In this document: piece after piece, positions 17,121 through 25,671 of the stretch
How positions within the stretch are numbered: position 1 is the stretch's first letter
Layout of the letters: each line of letters starts with the position of its first letter
DNA from: JANPBY01 sp963805505
GTDB taxonomy: Bacteria; Actinomycetota; Actinomycetes; DATJPE01
Direction: 5' to 3'
Assembly (NCBI GenBank): GCA_963805505.1
Contig: CAWDUP010000002.1
Span: 496,001-560,000, forward strand
DNA length: 64,000 bases
The notes under the pieces: generated by a model
Database searches by the model: none
What the model was told of the DNA's origin: nothing
What the model saw: only the letters and a program-made list of their open reading frames with translations
Position numbers and translations under genes: made by a program

Positions 17121-18587
17121 TCATCGGGTGCCGTCGGCGTACCCGCTTTGTTCACGGTGATCCGCGGCCGTTCGACGCTGGCGCTGGATGCCGCGCCACC
17201 ACAGCAAGCTGAGCCCGAGGAGCACGAGGACGATCCCCCCGACGGCGAGACGGTGCTGGCCGAACCACCAGGAGAATGCGGCCAAGCTGAGCGCTGACTG
17301 CGTGGGCGGAGGCAAGTCCACGAAGGGAGCAGTGCCCAGCAGTCCGGTGGCGGCCACCGGCGTGTCGTTCAGAGTCAGACCATCACCGGCTATCACCGGT
17401 CCTCCAACCGCCTGCCCGGACCGTGCCGAAACGAGTTCTGCGACGAACCTCGAATAGCCGACTTCCGGACTGTCGTCGCGGGTCTGACCGAGGATCAGAT
17501 CGCCCCCCCGCCATCCCAACAACGACGTGGGGATGGGCTCACCACCCGAGGCGATCCCGGCGGGCTCGTGTGACGTCACAGCACCGGTCTGTGCATCGAT
17601 CAAGTCCAGTCGAGAGGCCGAACCGTCCTGACACGTAGACGCGAAGGGCTCATCGCCCGTGCCTTCGGCGCAGGTGAGCTGCGCCACCGTCCGCCCGTCC
17701 GCCGACCAGGCCAGCGAGAAGCCCGCAGACGGTTGAGTGGACGCGATCCGAGGGTTCTCTGCCGCGACCAGCGAAACGATCAACATCCGATTCCGTCCCT
17801 GGCCAGCGATTCGACCGCCGTCCGGCGACCAGGCCAGCGGCGCCGACACTCCGTTCAGATCACGCCTGATTCCCCGAGTCCAGTCGAAAGCGACTGCGGC
17901 CACGGTCCCACCTGACGCTCCCGGATTCGAGGGACGGAACTCTTCCCAGGCCAGGCCCTGAGCTTTGGGTGCCCACACCAAGTCCGTGATACGGCCCCCC
18001 AGGCCACGCCCCAGCCAGGGTCCACGGTGGGTTCCTTCCGCCAGGTCGTACACATATATCCCCGCGTGGGCTGGGGCGACGGGACGGGACCCGGGCGTAT
18101 TCGTGGCGTACGGCTGAGACCATGCCACCGCGAGGTGCAGTCCGTCGGGAGACAACGCATAGGAGCTGACCTCCCACCCCGCAACAGCGGGGCCCGGCGG
18201 CTGCATGGGTAGCAACCAGTACGAGCCATCGACAGCGACCGCCATGCGGAGATCCGACCGAACCGATGGCAGCAAGTAGGCCAAGGCTGGGGTAGGGCGT
18301 GAGCCAATCGTCGGGAGCCAGGGCTTGACCGCATAGATCCGGGAGGGCAACCCCTGCCCCGGGGCCAGCTCTCCATCGGCCGGGATCGCCGGAGCATGTT
18401 GGCGGTCCGGGAGCGCCGTCACCATCACCGCGACCAACGCGAGGCAGGCCGCGGCCACCAGTCCGGTGATCGCTCGCCGACGCGCTCGACGGCGGCCGGC
18501 TACCCGCAGCGCTCGTTCAGCGGCCACGAGATTGCCGCCCGTGGGACTCCCGCCAGCAACCTCCTCGAGCAGATCCTGCAGGCTCAT
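17121..18587 (-). CDS. Membrane-anchored beta-propeller protein, probable partner of the adjacent sigma factor
   Basis: A 488-residue protein with a short cytoplasmic N-terminus (about 38 residues, Arg-rich end) and a membrane helix (ITGLVAAACLALVAVMVTAL). A large external region of TolB/WD40-like blades follows (for example AWSPDGGRIAGQG and LAWSADGRTVAQLTC), and a second membrane helix lies near the C-terminus (LAVGGIVLVLLGLSLLWW) with a basic tail. The ATG overlaps the stop of the sigma-factor gene by 4 bp. This order suggests an anti-sigma or sensor role, with the cytoplasmic N-terminus contacting the sigma factor. No zinc-binding anti-sigma motif is visible, so that role is inference. 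Confidence 0.75.
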   Translation of the reverse strand: MSLQDLLEEVAGGSPTGGNLVAAERALRVAGRRRARRRAITGLVAAACLALVAVMVTALPDRQHAPAIPADGELAPGQGLPSRIYAVKPWLPTIGSRPTPALAYLLPSVRSDLRMAVAVDGSYWLLPMQPPGPAVAGWEVSSYALSPDGLHLAVAWSQPYATNTPGSRPVAPAHAGIYVYDLAEGTHRGPWLGRGLGGRITDLVWAPKAQGLAWEEFRPSNPGASGGTVAAVAFDWTRGIRRDLNGVSAPLAWSPDGGRIAGQGRNRMLIVSLVAAENPRIASTQPSAGFSLAWSADGRTVAQLTCAEGTGDEPFASTCQDGSASRLDLIDAQTGAVTSHEPAGIASGGEPIPTSLLGWRGGDLILGQTRDDSPEVGYSRFVAELVSARSGQAVGGPVIAGDGLTLNDTPVAATGLLGTAPFVDLPPPTQSALSLAAFSWWFGQHRLAVGGIVLVLLGLSLLWWRGIQRQRRTAADHREQSGYADGTR

Positions 18588-19198
18588 CTCGCCACCTCCT
18601 TGGCGTCGCCGGCAGGCGTCTTGTCCAGCCCCGGCAGCAGGTCCTTCAGTTCTGGTGCCATCGCTCGCAGCCGCCGTACGGCGTCATGGGTCTGCGATTT
18701 CACCGTGCCGATCGAACAGTCGAGGAGCGCCGCTGTTTCGGCTTCCGAACGATCCTCGTAGTAGCGCAGCACGACGCAGGCGCGTTGCCGCGGTGCCAGT
18801 GCGGCCAACGCTCGTTGCAGCGCCACCCTCACGTCCACCGTCTCCGCGAAGTCGCCGCCAGATCCGGAGGCGGGCTGAACTTCAGCCATCGACACCTCGC
18901 GGATCACGCGATGACGGCGCCAGCCGGACACGAAGCGGGTGTAGATCACCCGACGGACGTACGCCTCCGGGTGCCCGTCGGCATCGAGGCGTCGCCATCG
19001 CAGAGCTGCTTCAGTCAGGGCGGTCTGCACGAGGTCCTCGGCCGCCGGACCGTCACCGGTGAGCAGGTAGGCGGCCCGCAGCAGGGCAGCTCGTCGCGCG
19101 ACGACGAACTGCGTGAACGACGCGTCGTCAGCTGCTCGTCGGTCCCCCACAATCCTAGTAAACGCAGACCAGCCGCCTGAGGTTGGGCGCATGCGCAC
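18584..19198 (-). CDS. SigE-family (ECF-type) RNA polymerase sigma factor
   Basis: A sigma-70 family protein of up to 204 residues with regions 2 and 4 only. Region 2 includes LLTGDGPAAEDLVQTAL and region 4 includes VLRYYEDRSEAETAALL followed by GTVKSQTHDAVRRLR. It belongs to the SigE family common in Actinobacteria. The start is uncertain: GTG at 19198, ATG at 19192 or GTG at 19150 all give the conserved core. It is translationally coupled to the membrane propeller protein and divergent from nhaA, whose promoter shares the short gap. Confidence 0.9.
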   Translation of the reverse strand: MRMRPTSGGWSAFTRIVGDRRAADDASFTQFVVARRAALLRAAYLLTGDGPAAEDLVQTALTEAALRWRRLDADGHPEAYVRRVIYTRFVSGWRRHRVIREVSMAEVQPASGSGGDFAETVDVRVALQRALAALAPRQRACVVLRYYEDRSEAETAALLDCSIGTVKSQTHDAVRRLRAMAPELKDLLPGLDKTPAGDAKEVAR

Positions 19199-19199
19199 A

Positions 19200-19205
19200 T
19201 AAGGT
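19200..19205 (+). promoter_or_regulatory. -10 box (TAAGGT) upstream of nhaA
   Basis: TAAGGT ends seven bases before the GTG of nhaA, which suggests a leaderless or near-leaderless transcript. It overlaps the 5' end of the divergent sigma-factor region. Confidence 0.4.
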
Positions 19206-19212
19206 CTAGGCC

Positions 19213-20466
19213 GTGAGCGCGCCGAACAGCAAGAGCAGGACCTTCCTGGACCGCCTGCCGACTCCCGAGGGCACCTTCGTCGCGGATGCGCTGCGTCAGG
19301 AGACGACCGGCGGGATCCTGCTGCTGGTCGCCGCGGTCATCGGACTGATCTTCGCCAACACGGGCCTTGCCGAGTTCTACGAGTCCTTGAAGGATTTCAA
19401 GATCGGCCCGGCCGCGCTCGACCTGCACATCAGCCTGGAGCACTGGGCCTCCGACGGCCTGCTCGCCATCTTCTTCTTCATCGCCGGGCTCGAGCTCAAG
19501 CGCGAGCTGGTCGTGGGCACGCTGCGCGACCGCACCCAGGCCGTTCTCCCGATCGTGGCTGCCATCGCAGGCATGGTCGTCCCAGCGCTCGTCTACCTAG
19601 CCGTGGTCTGGGTCAAGAACGCCTCTGCGTCAGGCTGGGCAATCCCGACGGCCACCGACATCGCCTTCGCCTTGGCGGTCCTCGCTGTGGCGGGGCGCGC
19701 ACTACCGTCCTCGCTCCGAGCGTTCCTGCTGACCCTTGCCGTCGTCGACGACATGGGCGCGATCCTGATCATCGCCCTCGTCTACACCGCCACCATCTCG
19801 CTGGTTCCGCTGGTCGCGGCTGCCGCCGGCCTGGTGCTGTATGCCTACCTCCAGCACCGCCGGGTCCACACCTGGGTGGTGTACGTACCCGTCGCTTTGT
19901 CCGTCTGGGCCCTGGTCCACGCTTCCGGGGTGCACGCAACGATCGCGGGGGTCGCCCTGGGGCTGCTCACGCGGGTCAAGCCCGATGCGGAGGAAGATCA
20001 CTCACCTGCCGAACGACTCGAGCACCGACTACGTCCTCTGTCGGCGGCCGTGGCTGTCCCGATCTTTGCCTTCTTCAGCGCCGGCGTCGTCCTCTCGGTG
20101 ACGGCACTTAGCGACTGGGCGGACGATCCCACGGCCTACGCCATCTCCATCGCGCTCGTCCTCGGCAAATTCATCGGAGTCTTCGGCGCTACCTGGCTGG
20201 TCGCCCGCATGACGCGAGCGGAGCTCGCTCCCGACCTAGCCTGGCGGGACATCGCCGCCGTGGGGATGCTCGCGGGGATCGGATTCACCGTGTCGCTGCT
20301 CATCAGCGATCTCGCCTATGCGCGCAGCCCGGGCGAGCTCGACCTCGCCAAGACCGGCGTACTCATCGGCTCGGTGGTCGCTGCTCTGCTCGCCGCGCTG
20401 CTGCTCAGGGGCCGTAACAAGCACTACCGGGCGCTGGAGGAGACGAGTTCCAACGCGGCTGAATGA
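19213..20466 (+). CDS. nhaA: Na+/H+ antiporter NhaA
   Basis: A 417-residue integral membrane antiporter exchanging sodium for protons. Characteristic segments are ELKRELVVGTLRD, TDIAFALAVLAV and VVDDMGAILIIALVY, which holds the paired Asp residues that bind the ions. Also present are LGKFIGVFGATWL with the functional Lys and GIGFTVSLLISDLAY near the C-terminus. About eleven hydrophobic segments are seen. All key residues are present. It diverges from the sigma-factor gene. Confidence 0.95.
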   Translation: MSAPNSKSRTFLDRLPTPEGTFVADALRQETTGGILLLVAAVIGLIFANTGLAEFYESLKDFKIGPAALDLHISLEHWASDGLLAIFFFIAGLELKRELVVGTLRDRTQAVLPIVAAIAGMVVPALVYLAVVWVKNASASGWAIPTATDIAFALAVLAVAGRALPSSLRAFLLTLAVVDDMGAILIIALVYTATISLVPLVAAAAGLVLYAYLQHRRVHTWVVYVPVALSVWALVHASGVHATIAGVALGLLTRVKPDAEEDHSPAERLEHRLRPLSAAVAVPIFAFFSAGVVLSVTALSDWADDPTAYAISIALVLGKFIGVFGATWLVARMTRAELAPDLAWRDIAAVGMLAGIGFTVSLLISDLAYARSPGELDLAKTGVLIGSVVAALLAALLLRGRNKHYRALEETSSNAAE

Positions 20467-20612
20467 CCGCCTGAGGGGCAGCACGCGTCCAACCTGCGGC
20501 ATGATCGACGCGGTGGGGGGCAAAACTCACCCCATCGCCGCCACGCGCGGGCCGGCATGGCACCGCCCTGACAGCTGCACAAGACGACACCGACGCGAAC
20601 AGGAGTGAGGAC

Positions 20613-21131
20613 ATGGCGCCGAACCACGAGCCACCGCTGAGCGAGCTGGTGGGTGGCGCCGTCCATGACGTCAAGACGCTGATCACCGGCCAGATCGAGC
20701 TCGTCAAGGCAGAGATCAGCGCGTCCGCCAAACGCGGCGTGACCGGAGCCGGACTCATCGGGCTGGCTCTGTTCCTCACCTTGTTCGCGTTGTTGATGCT
20801 GGCCTTCGCCGCCGCGTACGGCCTCGTTGCGGCCGGACTCGATCCGTGGGCCGCCTTCCTGATCATCGCCGGCGTACTCCTGCTGATCACCGCGATCGTC
20901 GTCCTCGTGGCGATCTGGGAGTTCAAGAGGATCAAGGGACCGGAGCGAGCTCAAGAGGAGCTGGCCAAGACGAAGGCTGCCCTCACCGGCGTCGCCGGAG
21001 ACACGGCATCCGAGGTCGTGGAGGGTGTCAAGACGACCGCGAAGAGCGCTCGCGACAAGGTGCAGGGCACCTCGACGACCGAGTCGAGCACGGTGTTCCC
21101 TTCTTACGGCGGCACCCCGCCATCACCTTGA
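20613..21131 (+). CDS. Actinobacterial holin-X family membrane protein (Phage_holin_3_6 type)
   Basis: A 172-residue membrane protein. An amphipathic N-terminal helix (LVGGAVHDVKTLITGQIELVKA region) precedes two hydrophobic helices (LIGLALFLTLFALLMLAFAA and AAFLIIAGVLLLITAIVVLV), then a charged cytoplasmic tail with Lys/Thr repeats. The family is called putative holin by similarity but is a common chromosomal gene in Actinobacteria, and there is no phage context. AGGAGTGAGGAC precedes the ATG, a good ribosome binding site. The true role is unknown. Confidence 0.85.
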   Translation: MAPNHEPPLSELVGGAVHDVKTLITGQIELVKAEISASAKRGVTGAGLIGLALFLTLFALLMLAFAAAYGLVAAGLDPWAAFLIIAGVLLLITAIVVLVAIWEFKRIKGPERAQEELAKTKAALTGVAGDTASEVVEGVKTTAKSARDKVQGTSTTESSTVFPSYGGTPPSP

Positions 21132-21194
21132 TCCAACGGGCTGCCCTGAATCGGCCCGCGGATCCAGGAGCAACCGAGCCAGCCGGATCCTTCA

Positions 21195-22106
21195 GTGGCT
21201 GAGGATCGCGACGTCTATGCCGACGGGCCTTGGACGCACACCACGCTCACGGCCAACGGGATCCGGTTTCACGCTGTCTCGGCGGGACCCGAGTCGGGCC
21301 CGCTCGTCGTGCTCCTGCACGGGTTCCCTGAGTTCTGGTGGGCCTGGCGTGCCCAGCTCCCGGCCCTGGCCGACGCAGGCTTTCGCGCGGTCGCCATCGA
21401 CCTCCGCGGCTACGGCGCCTCGGATCGGCCACCCAAGGGCTACGAGCCCTACACGCTCACCAGTGACCTGGCTGGAGTGATTCGCGCGCTCGGCCGTCCC
21501 AGCGCGCACGTGGTCGGACACGGATGGGGCGCCTGGATGGGCTGGTCCGCGGGGGTGCTGCAGCCCGGCTGCGTGCAGTCCTTGACTGTCTTGGGCATGC
21601 CCCACCCACGGCGCCTGCGATCAGCGCTCACGAGGAGCGCCCGCCAGATCAAGGCGGCCAGGCCGATGGTGGGATTGGCGATGCCGTACGTCCCCGAACG
21701 GCAGCTCGTCGAGAACGACGCTGCCCTCGTCGGAGACGTCCTACGTCGCTGGGCGGCGCCCGGGTGGCCACCGTCAGACGTCGAGCAGACGTATCGGCGG
21801 GTCCTTGCGCGGCCGGGTGTGGCCGGCTCAGCGCTTGAGTACCACCGCTGGGTGCTGCGCTCGCTGGTACGCCCGGACGGGCTGCGGTACGCCCAGCGGA
21901 TGGCGGCGCCGATCGCCGCTCCTGTGCTGCAGATCCACGGTGCCCTGGACGGCAGCATGGCGCCGACCGCCGCGCAGGGCGCCGACCGCTATCTGGCGGG
22001 CAGGCACCGATGGCGCCTCCTCCCCGGAGTCGGCCACTTCCCGCATGAGGAGGCCGCCCCGCAGGTCACCGCCGAGCTGCTGGACTTCCTGACCGCCGTG
22101 AGCTGA
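21195..22106 (+). CDS. Alpha/beta hydrolase, epoxide hydrolase-like (EphE type)
   Basis: A 303-residue alpha/beta hydrolase. HGFPEFWWAWRAQ is the HGFP oxyanion segment of epoxide hydrolases. The nucleophile-elbow position GHGWGAWMG has Trp where the Asp nucleophile of true epoxide hydrolases normally stands (GHDWGA), so epoxide hydrolysis is not assured. A likely acid is in HGALDGSMAP and the catalytic His in GVGHFPHEEAP-like context near the end. It lies directly upstream of convergent marP, as ephE does in M. tuberculosis. Confidence 0.85.
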   Translation: MAEDRDVYADGPWTHTTLTANGIRFHAVSAGPESGPLVVLLHGFPEFWWAWRAQLPALADAGFRAVAIDLRGYGASDRPPKGYEPYTLTSDLAGVIRALGRPSAHVVGHGWGAWMGWSAGVLQPGCVQSLTVLGMPHPRRLRSALTRSARQIKAARPMVGLAMPYVPERQLVENDAALVGDVLRRWAAPGWPPSDVEQTYRRVLARPGVAGSALEYHRWVLRSLVRPDGLRYAQRMAAPIAAPVLQIHGALDGSMAPTAAQGADRYLAGRHRWRLLPGVGHFPHEEAAPQVTAELLDFLTAVS

Positions 22107-22109
22107 CCG

Positions 22110-23297
22110 TCACCCGGCGGCGCAGGCGCCCGTGGACACCGGCACCGTCGCGGTCCGACTGGCGGACAACGCGGGTCGAATGGCCTCAGGAGTCAACGCG
22201 TAGCCGGTCGAGGGATCCTCCACCGAGGCAGCGAAGACCATGCCGACGACATCTCCTGCAGGATCCAGCAGCGGCCCGCCGGAGTTGCCGGACCGGATCT
22301 TCGCTCGCAACGCATAGACGTCACGCTCGACCGAGCCGGCGCCGTAGACATCAGCTCCGATCGCCGTGATCTGACCGCGAACCCTCGCCGGGGTGGCGCG
22401 CAGCGGTCCGTTGCCGGGGTAGCCGGCGACGACAGCATCGTCCCCCCGGCGAAGCTGTGCACCGAAGTGCAGGCCCGGAGCCTGCAAGCCGGGAACGTCG
22501 AGGATTGCCACGTCGGTGTCGGGGTCGAACACGACCACGGTCGCAGGCAGAGCCACCGATGAGCCGGCCGGGAGTACGGCGAGGCCTGCAGTGCCCGCGA
22601 CGACGTGCGCGTTGGTCATGACTCGGTGATCGTCGACGACGAAGCCGGAGCCCTCGAGGCGGCGACCGCAAGACGGGGCATCGCCGAGCACTTTGACGAG
22701 GCTGGCCGCAGCTGCACGTACCCCTGGCGCATCCAGGACGGCGGGGTCGGGCTCGGGCACCGGTGAGATCTGCTCGAGGCTCACGTCTGAGAACACCGAC
22801 GGGAAGCCGGACCGGTCCACCAGAGTCGCGAATGAGGACAAGATGTCGCTGGACTGGACTGGGGCGCCCGAGTCGAGAACGGTGACGATGACTGAGTCAC
22901 GAGCAGCGGCCGCGAACGGCAGATCCTCGGAGTCGGCAGCTGCCGAACCGACCAGCCAGGCGCCGGTGAAGAGCGCCACGAGCGCGGCCACGGCGCCGAG
23001 CGCGGCGTCGACTCGTTTGGTGGCCCGTCCCGCCAGGGCTTCCCGTGCCGTCGCGCCGACGAACGAGCCCGCCGCCTGGGCGAGCACACCCGAGACCAAG
23101 ACCACCAACAGGGCCGACAAGGCGCGCACGGGCCCAGGGGCGAGTCCCCCCACGATGTGGGGCGCAGCAGCTAGGCCGATCAGGATCCCCACCAAGAGGC
23201 CACCAAAGGACAGTGCAGACACAAGAAGACCGAGGCGATAGCCGGAGTAGGCAAGCAGCGGGATCAGCGCGACAACGGTGAGGTCGAAGCCGGTCAT
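22110..23297 (-). CDS. marP: MarP-type membrane serine protease
   Basis: A 395-residue protein with four N-terminal membrane helices (within 1-120) and an extracytoplasmic chymotrypsin-fold protease. The triad is visible: His231 in TNAHVVAG, Asp262 in DTDVAILDV and Ser339 in RSGNSGGPL. Cys210 and a cysteine four residues from the C-terminus match the disulfide pair known in M. tuberculosis MarP (Rv3671c), which protects against acid and oxidative stress. The ATG at 23297 starts the first membrane helix. It follows the NUDIX gene by 16 bp. Confidence 0.92.
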   Translation of the reverse strand: MTGFDLTVVALIPLLAYSGYRLGLLVSALSFGGLLVGILIGLAAAPHIVGGLAPGPVRALSALLVVLVSGVLAQAAGSFVGATAREALAGRATKRVDAALGAVAALVALFTGAWLVGSAAADSEDLPFAAAARDSVIVTVLDSGAPVQSSDILSSFATLVDRSGFPSVFSDVSLEQISPVPEPDPAVLDAPGVRAAAASLVKVLGDAPSCGRRLEGSGFVVDDHRVMTNAHVVAGTAGLAVLPAGSSVALPATVVVFDPDTDVAILDVPGLQAPGLHFGAQLRRGDDAVVAGYPGNGPLRATPARVRGQITAIGADVYGAGSVERDVYALRAKIRSGNSGGPLLDPAGDVVGMVFAASVEDPSTGYALTPEAIRPALSASRTATVPVSTGACAAG

Positions 23298-23313
23298 CGG
23301 GAAGCCTGGCGGG

Positions 23314-24006
23314 TCATTCGAGATCGGTTGCGTGAGCGAGGCCGGGCAGGTCCGGAAGGCCTTGCAGAGCCGACTCCGGCAGATCACTAAGGCGGGTCGT
23401 GTCCCACGGCTTTGCCCAACCCGCCAGTGTCATCAGTCGGTCGAGGAGCCCGGCGGTAAACCCCCAGACCACGAGGCCGCGCACTCCGAACGCGGGTCCG
23501 ATCCATCCGCTGGGGTGGCGAACCCGCCATCGGTTGCGCGGATCGGCAAGCTCCTCGATCGGCACTCGATGCACCGCGGCGACCTCCGCCGGGTCGACCA
23601 CGGCGACCGGGGAGGGAGCACGCCACCAGCCCAGCACAGGCGTGACGACAAAACCCGACGGTGGTAGCCACAGCGGCGGGAGCTCGGCGACGACCTCCAC
23701 CCCGTTCACGTCGAGACCCGTCTCCTCGGCAGCCTCCCGAAGGGCGGCCGCGACTGCACCCGCGTCGTCGGGGTCGACAGCCCCACCGGGGAATGCCGGC
23801 TGTCCTGCGTGGGAACGCATGTCATGGGCACGCTCGATGATCAGGACATCCGGCCCGACCTTCGACTCCCCCAGGAGCACCAGAACTGCTGCGTCACGTC
23901 CCCCCTCGTCCGGGGGCGGGAAACGAGTGAGATCCTCGCTCGACAGGTCTGCGCACGCGGCAGCCAAGGGCAGCAACCACTGCGGCAGTTGGACGGTCAT
24001 GTCCAT
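23314..24006 (-). CDS. NUDIX hydrolase, CoA pyrophosphatase-like
   Basis: A 230-residue NUDIX enzyme. The motif HAGQPAFPGGAVDPDD followed by ALREAAEETGLD places it in the CoA diphosphatase (NudL/YeaB) group, which cleaves CoA and its derivatives. It starts at ATG 24006 or the second ATG at 24000 and lies 7 bp downstream of nth, so the nth-NUDIX-marP order forms a likely operon. The thioredoxin-like gene that often stands between nth and this gene is absent. Confidence 0.88.
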   Translation of the reverse strand: MDMTVQLPQWLLPLAAACADLSSEDLTRFPPPDEGGRDAAVLVLLGESKVGPDVLIIERAHDMRSHAGQPAFPGGAVDPDDAGAVAAALREAAEETGLDVNGVEVVAELPPLWLPPSGFVVTPVLGWWRAPSPVAVVDPAEVAAVHRVPIEELADPRNRWRVRHPSGWIGPAFGVRGLVVWGFTAGLLDRLMTLAGWAKPWDTTRLSDLPESALQGLPDLPGLAHATDLE

Positions 24007-24013
24007 GACCGGC

Positions 24014-24766
24014 TCACGTCTGCGGCTTCTTCACCAGGCGTTGCGCCTTCGCCGGATCGGTCTCCCCCAAGCCGAACGCCGGGCACCAACGAGCGACCGG
24101 GCAGGCGCCGCAGGCAGGTCGACGCGCATGGCAGCAGCGGCGGCCGTGGAAAATCAGCCGGTGGGACAACATCGTCCACTCCTTGCGCGGAATCAATGCG
24201 CCGACCTCGTGCTCCACCTTCACCGGATCGGTCTCGTCGGTCCACCCCAGCCGGCGTGACAGCCTGCCGAAGTGGGTGTCCACGGTGATGCCGGGCACCT
24301 GGAAGGCATTGCCCAAGACGACGTTGGCCGTCTTGCGTCCGACGCCAGGAAGGGTGACCAGGTCGGCCAGCCGATTGGGCACCTCCCCGCCGAAGCGGTC
24401 GCACAACGCCTGTCCGAGCCCGATCAGCGACGTGGTCTTGTTCCGGAAGAATCCGGTGGACATGATCAGCGACTCGAGCTCTGCCCTATCCGCGGCGGCA
24501 TAGTCGGCGGCCGTGGGGAACTTGGCAAACAGCGTCGGCGTCACGAGGTTGACCCGCGCGTCGGTGCTCTGGGCGGACAGGATCGTGGCCACGACCAGCT
24601 GAAGGGGCGTCTCGAAGTCGAGCTCACAGTGGGCATCGGGGTAGGCGAGGGCCAGCTCGGCGTTGATCTTGCGGGCCCGGCGCACCAAGGCCAGATGCGA
24701 CTCCCCTGTGGGGGTGGGCCGGTCGGCCCCGACCTGCTCTACGGCCGGTGCCGTTCCGCTGCCCAT
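24014..24766 (-). CDS. nth: Endonuclease III
   Basis: A 250-residue bifunctional DNA glycosylase/AP lyase for oxidised pyrimidines. The helix-hairpin-helix LPGVGRKTANVV contains the catalytic Lys, VDTHFGRLSRRLGW contains the catalytic Asp, and the C-terminal C-x6-C-x2-C-x5-C (CHARRPACGACPVARWC) binds the 4Fe-4S cluster. A polar N-terminal extension of about 25 residues is seen before the core. It is first in the nth-NUDIX-marP run and is divergent from rsiG. Confidence 0.95.
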   Translation of the reverse strand: MGSGTAPAVEQVGADRPTPTGESHLALVRRARKINAELALAYPDAHCELDFETPLQLVVATILSAQSTDARVNLVTPTLFAKFPTAADYAAADRAELESLIMSTGFFRNKTTSLIGLGQALCDRFGGEVPNRLADLVTLPGVGRKTANVVLGNAFQVPGITVDTHFGRLSRRLGWTDETDPVKVEHEVGALIPRKEWTMLSHRLIFHGRRCCHARRPACGACPVARWCPAFGLGETDPAKAQRLVKKPQT

Positions 24767-25015
24767 GACACCAGCGTATGGCGCGGAGCCGACGCTGGTG
24801 CCTCGAGTTCCAGGCTGGGTTCAGGCTGAGCTCCGGCCGGATCCCGCTCACGTCTGGGGCCGTACGGGTGACGACCGGACGGGTGACCTGCCCTCAACCG
24901 CGGCCTTCCCGGCGCCGAACGCCTCTTCAGACAGCAGCGATGAACGCACGCACGACAGGCAGCACCACAAAGACAGCGCAACAGCGGCACGGCGGGGTTG
25001 GGGGTGGACGACGCG

Positions 25016-25645
25016 ATGGCTGCACGAACCGGTTCCCGGGTCGGCGCCTCGGCGACGCCTGTAACGAACCGCGGTGCCGCAGACCCCGAACCTCGCGCAG
25101 GCACAGCACGCACCACCGTGGATCCCGACCCCAAGACACCCGTCCGGCAGGCACGGCCGGTCCCAGTGCGCAGCCACGACTTCGACCACCTGACGCTGGC
25201 GGCTCTGCGGGCCTACCGCCGCACCCTCACGCACGAGGAGAGCAGGGTGTCGTACTGGCGTCGGCTGATCCAAGCCCGACTGGACGTGCTCCGGGACGAT
25301 GCTGGGCCAGCTGCCCTCGCCATGACCGACGAGGACAAGGTCGGCCGATTGCGAGGGGTCCTCGCCGAAGCCCGACTCGGCGAGTCACGGCAGGCTCTGG
25401 TCTCCGTCGTCCCGATCGACGACATCCCTCCGCTGCCCGACCTCGAGGACCTCTGGTCCCGCGAGCTGCGACCCACCGACCCCGCTCACTGCGAAGTCAT
25501 CCGCCGAGATCTCTCCTTTGCCGAGCTCCAGCTCTCGGCGTATCGCTCAGCCCTGCACGACCGTCTGGGTGCTGCCACCCAGGAGCTCATCGCGCGCTAC
25601 CGCGAAGAGCCCGCGCTGTGCCTGTCGGTTCTTCCATCCCGCTAG
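25016..25645 (+). CDS. rsiG: RsiG-like c-di-GMP-responsive anti-sigma factor
   Basis: A 209-residue protein with a disordered, Pro/Thr-rich N-terminus (about 55 residues) and a helical remainder. Helix residues 75-90 match the c-di-GMP signature E-x3-S-x2-R-x3-Q-x3-D exactly: E75, S79, R82, Q86, D90. A second copy at 170-185 has E170, S174 and R177, but His181 in place of Gln and Gly185 in place of Asp. Streptomyces RsiG uses two such motifs to bind two c-di-GMP molecules and hold the sporulation sigma factor WhiG. No WhiG gene is in the window. The ATG at 25016 follows a G-rich stretch; TTG 24998 and GTG 25004 are alternatives. It sits just upstream of crp. Confidence 0.85.
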   Translation: MAARTGSRVGASATPVTNRGAADPEPRAGTARTTVDPDPKTPVRQARPVPVRSHDFDHLTLAALRAYRRTLTHEESRVSYWRRLIQARLDVLRDDAGPAALAMTDEDKVGRLRGVLAEARLGESRQALVSVVPIDDIPPLPDLEDLWSRELRPTDPAHCEVIRRDLSFAELQLSAYRSALHDRLGAATQELIARYREEPALCLSVLPSR

Positions 25646-25671
25646 GGCACTCCATTCGGCATGATGGGGGC

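Noticed and set aside
20613..21131. Holin-like gene as evidence of a prophage
   Set aside because: No endolysin, portal, capsid or integrase gene is near; the family is a regular chromosomal member in Actinobacteria.
24778..25671. N-terminal extension of the crp frame by almost 300 codons
   Set aside because: It overlaps rsiG in another frame, is Arg/Pro-rich and unlike any Crp; the family start is the GTG at 25672.
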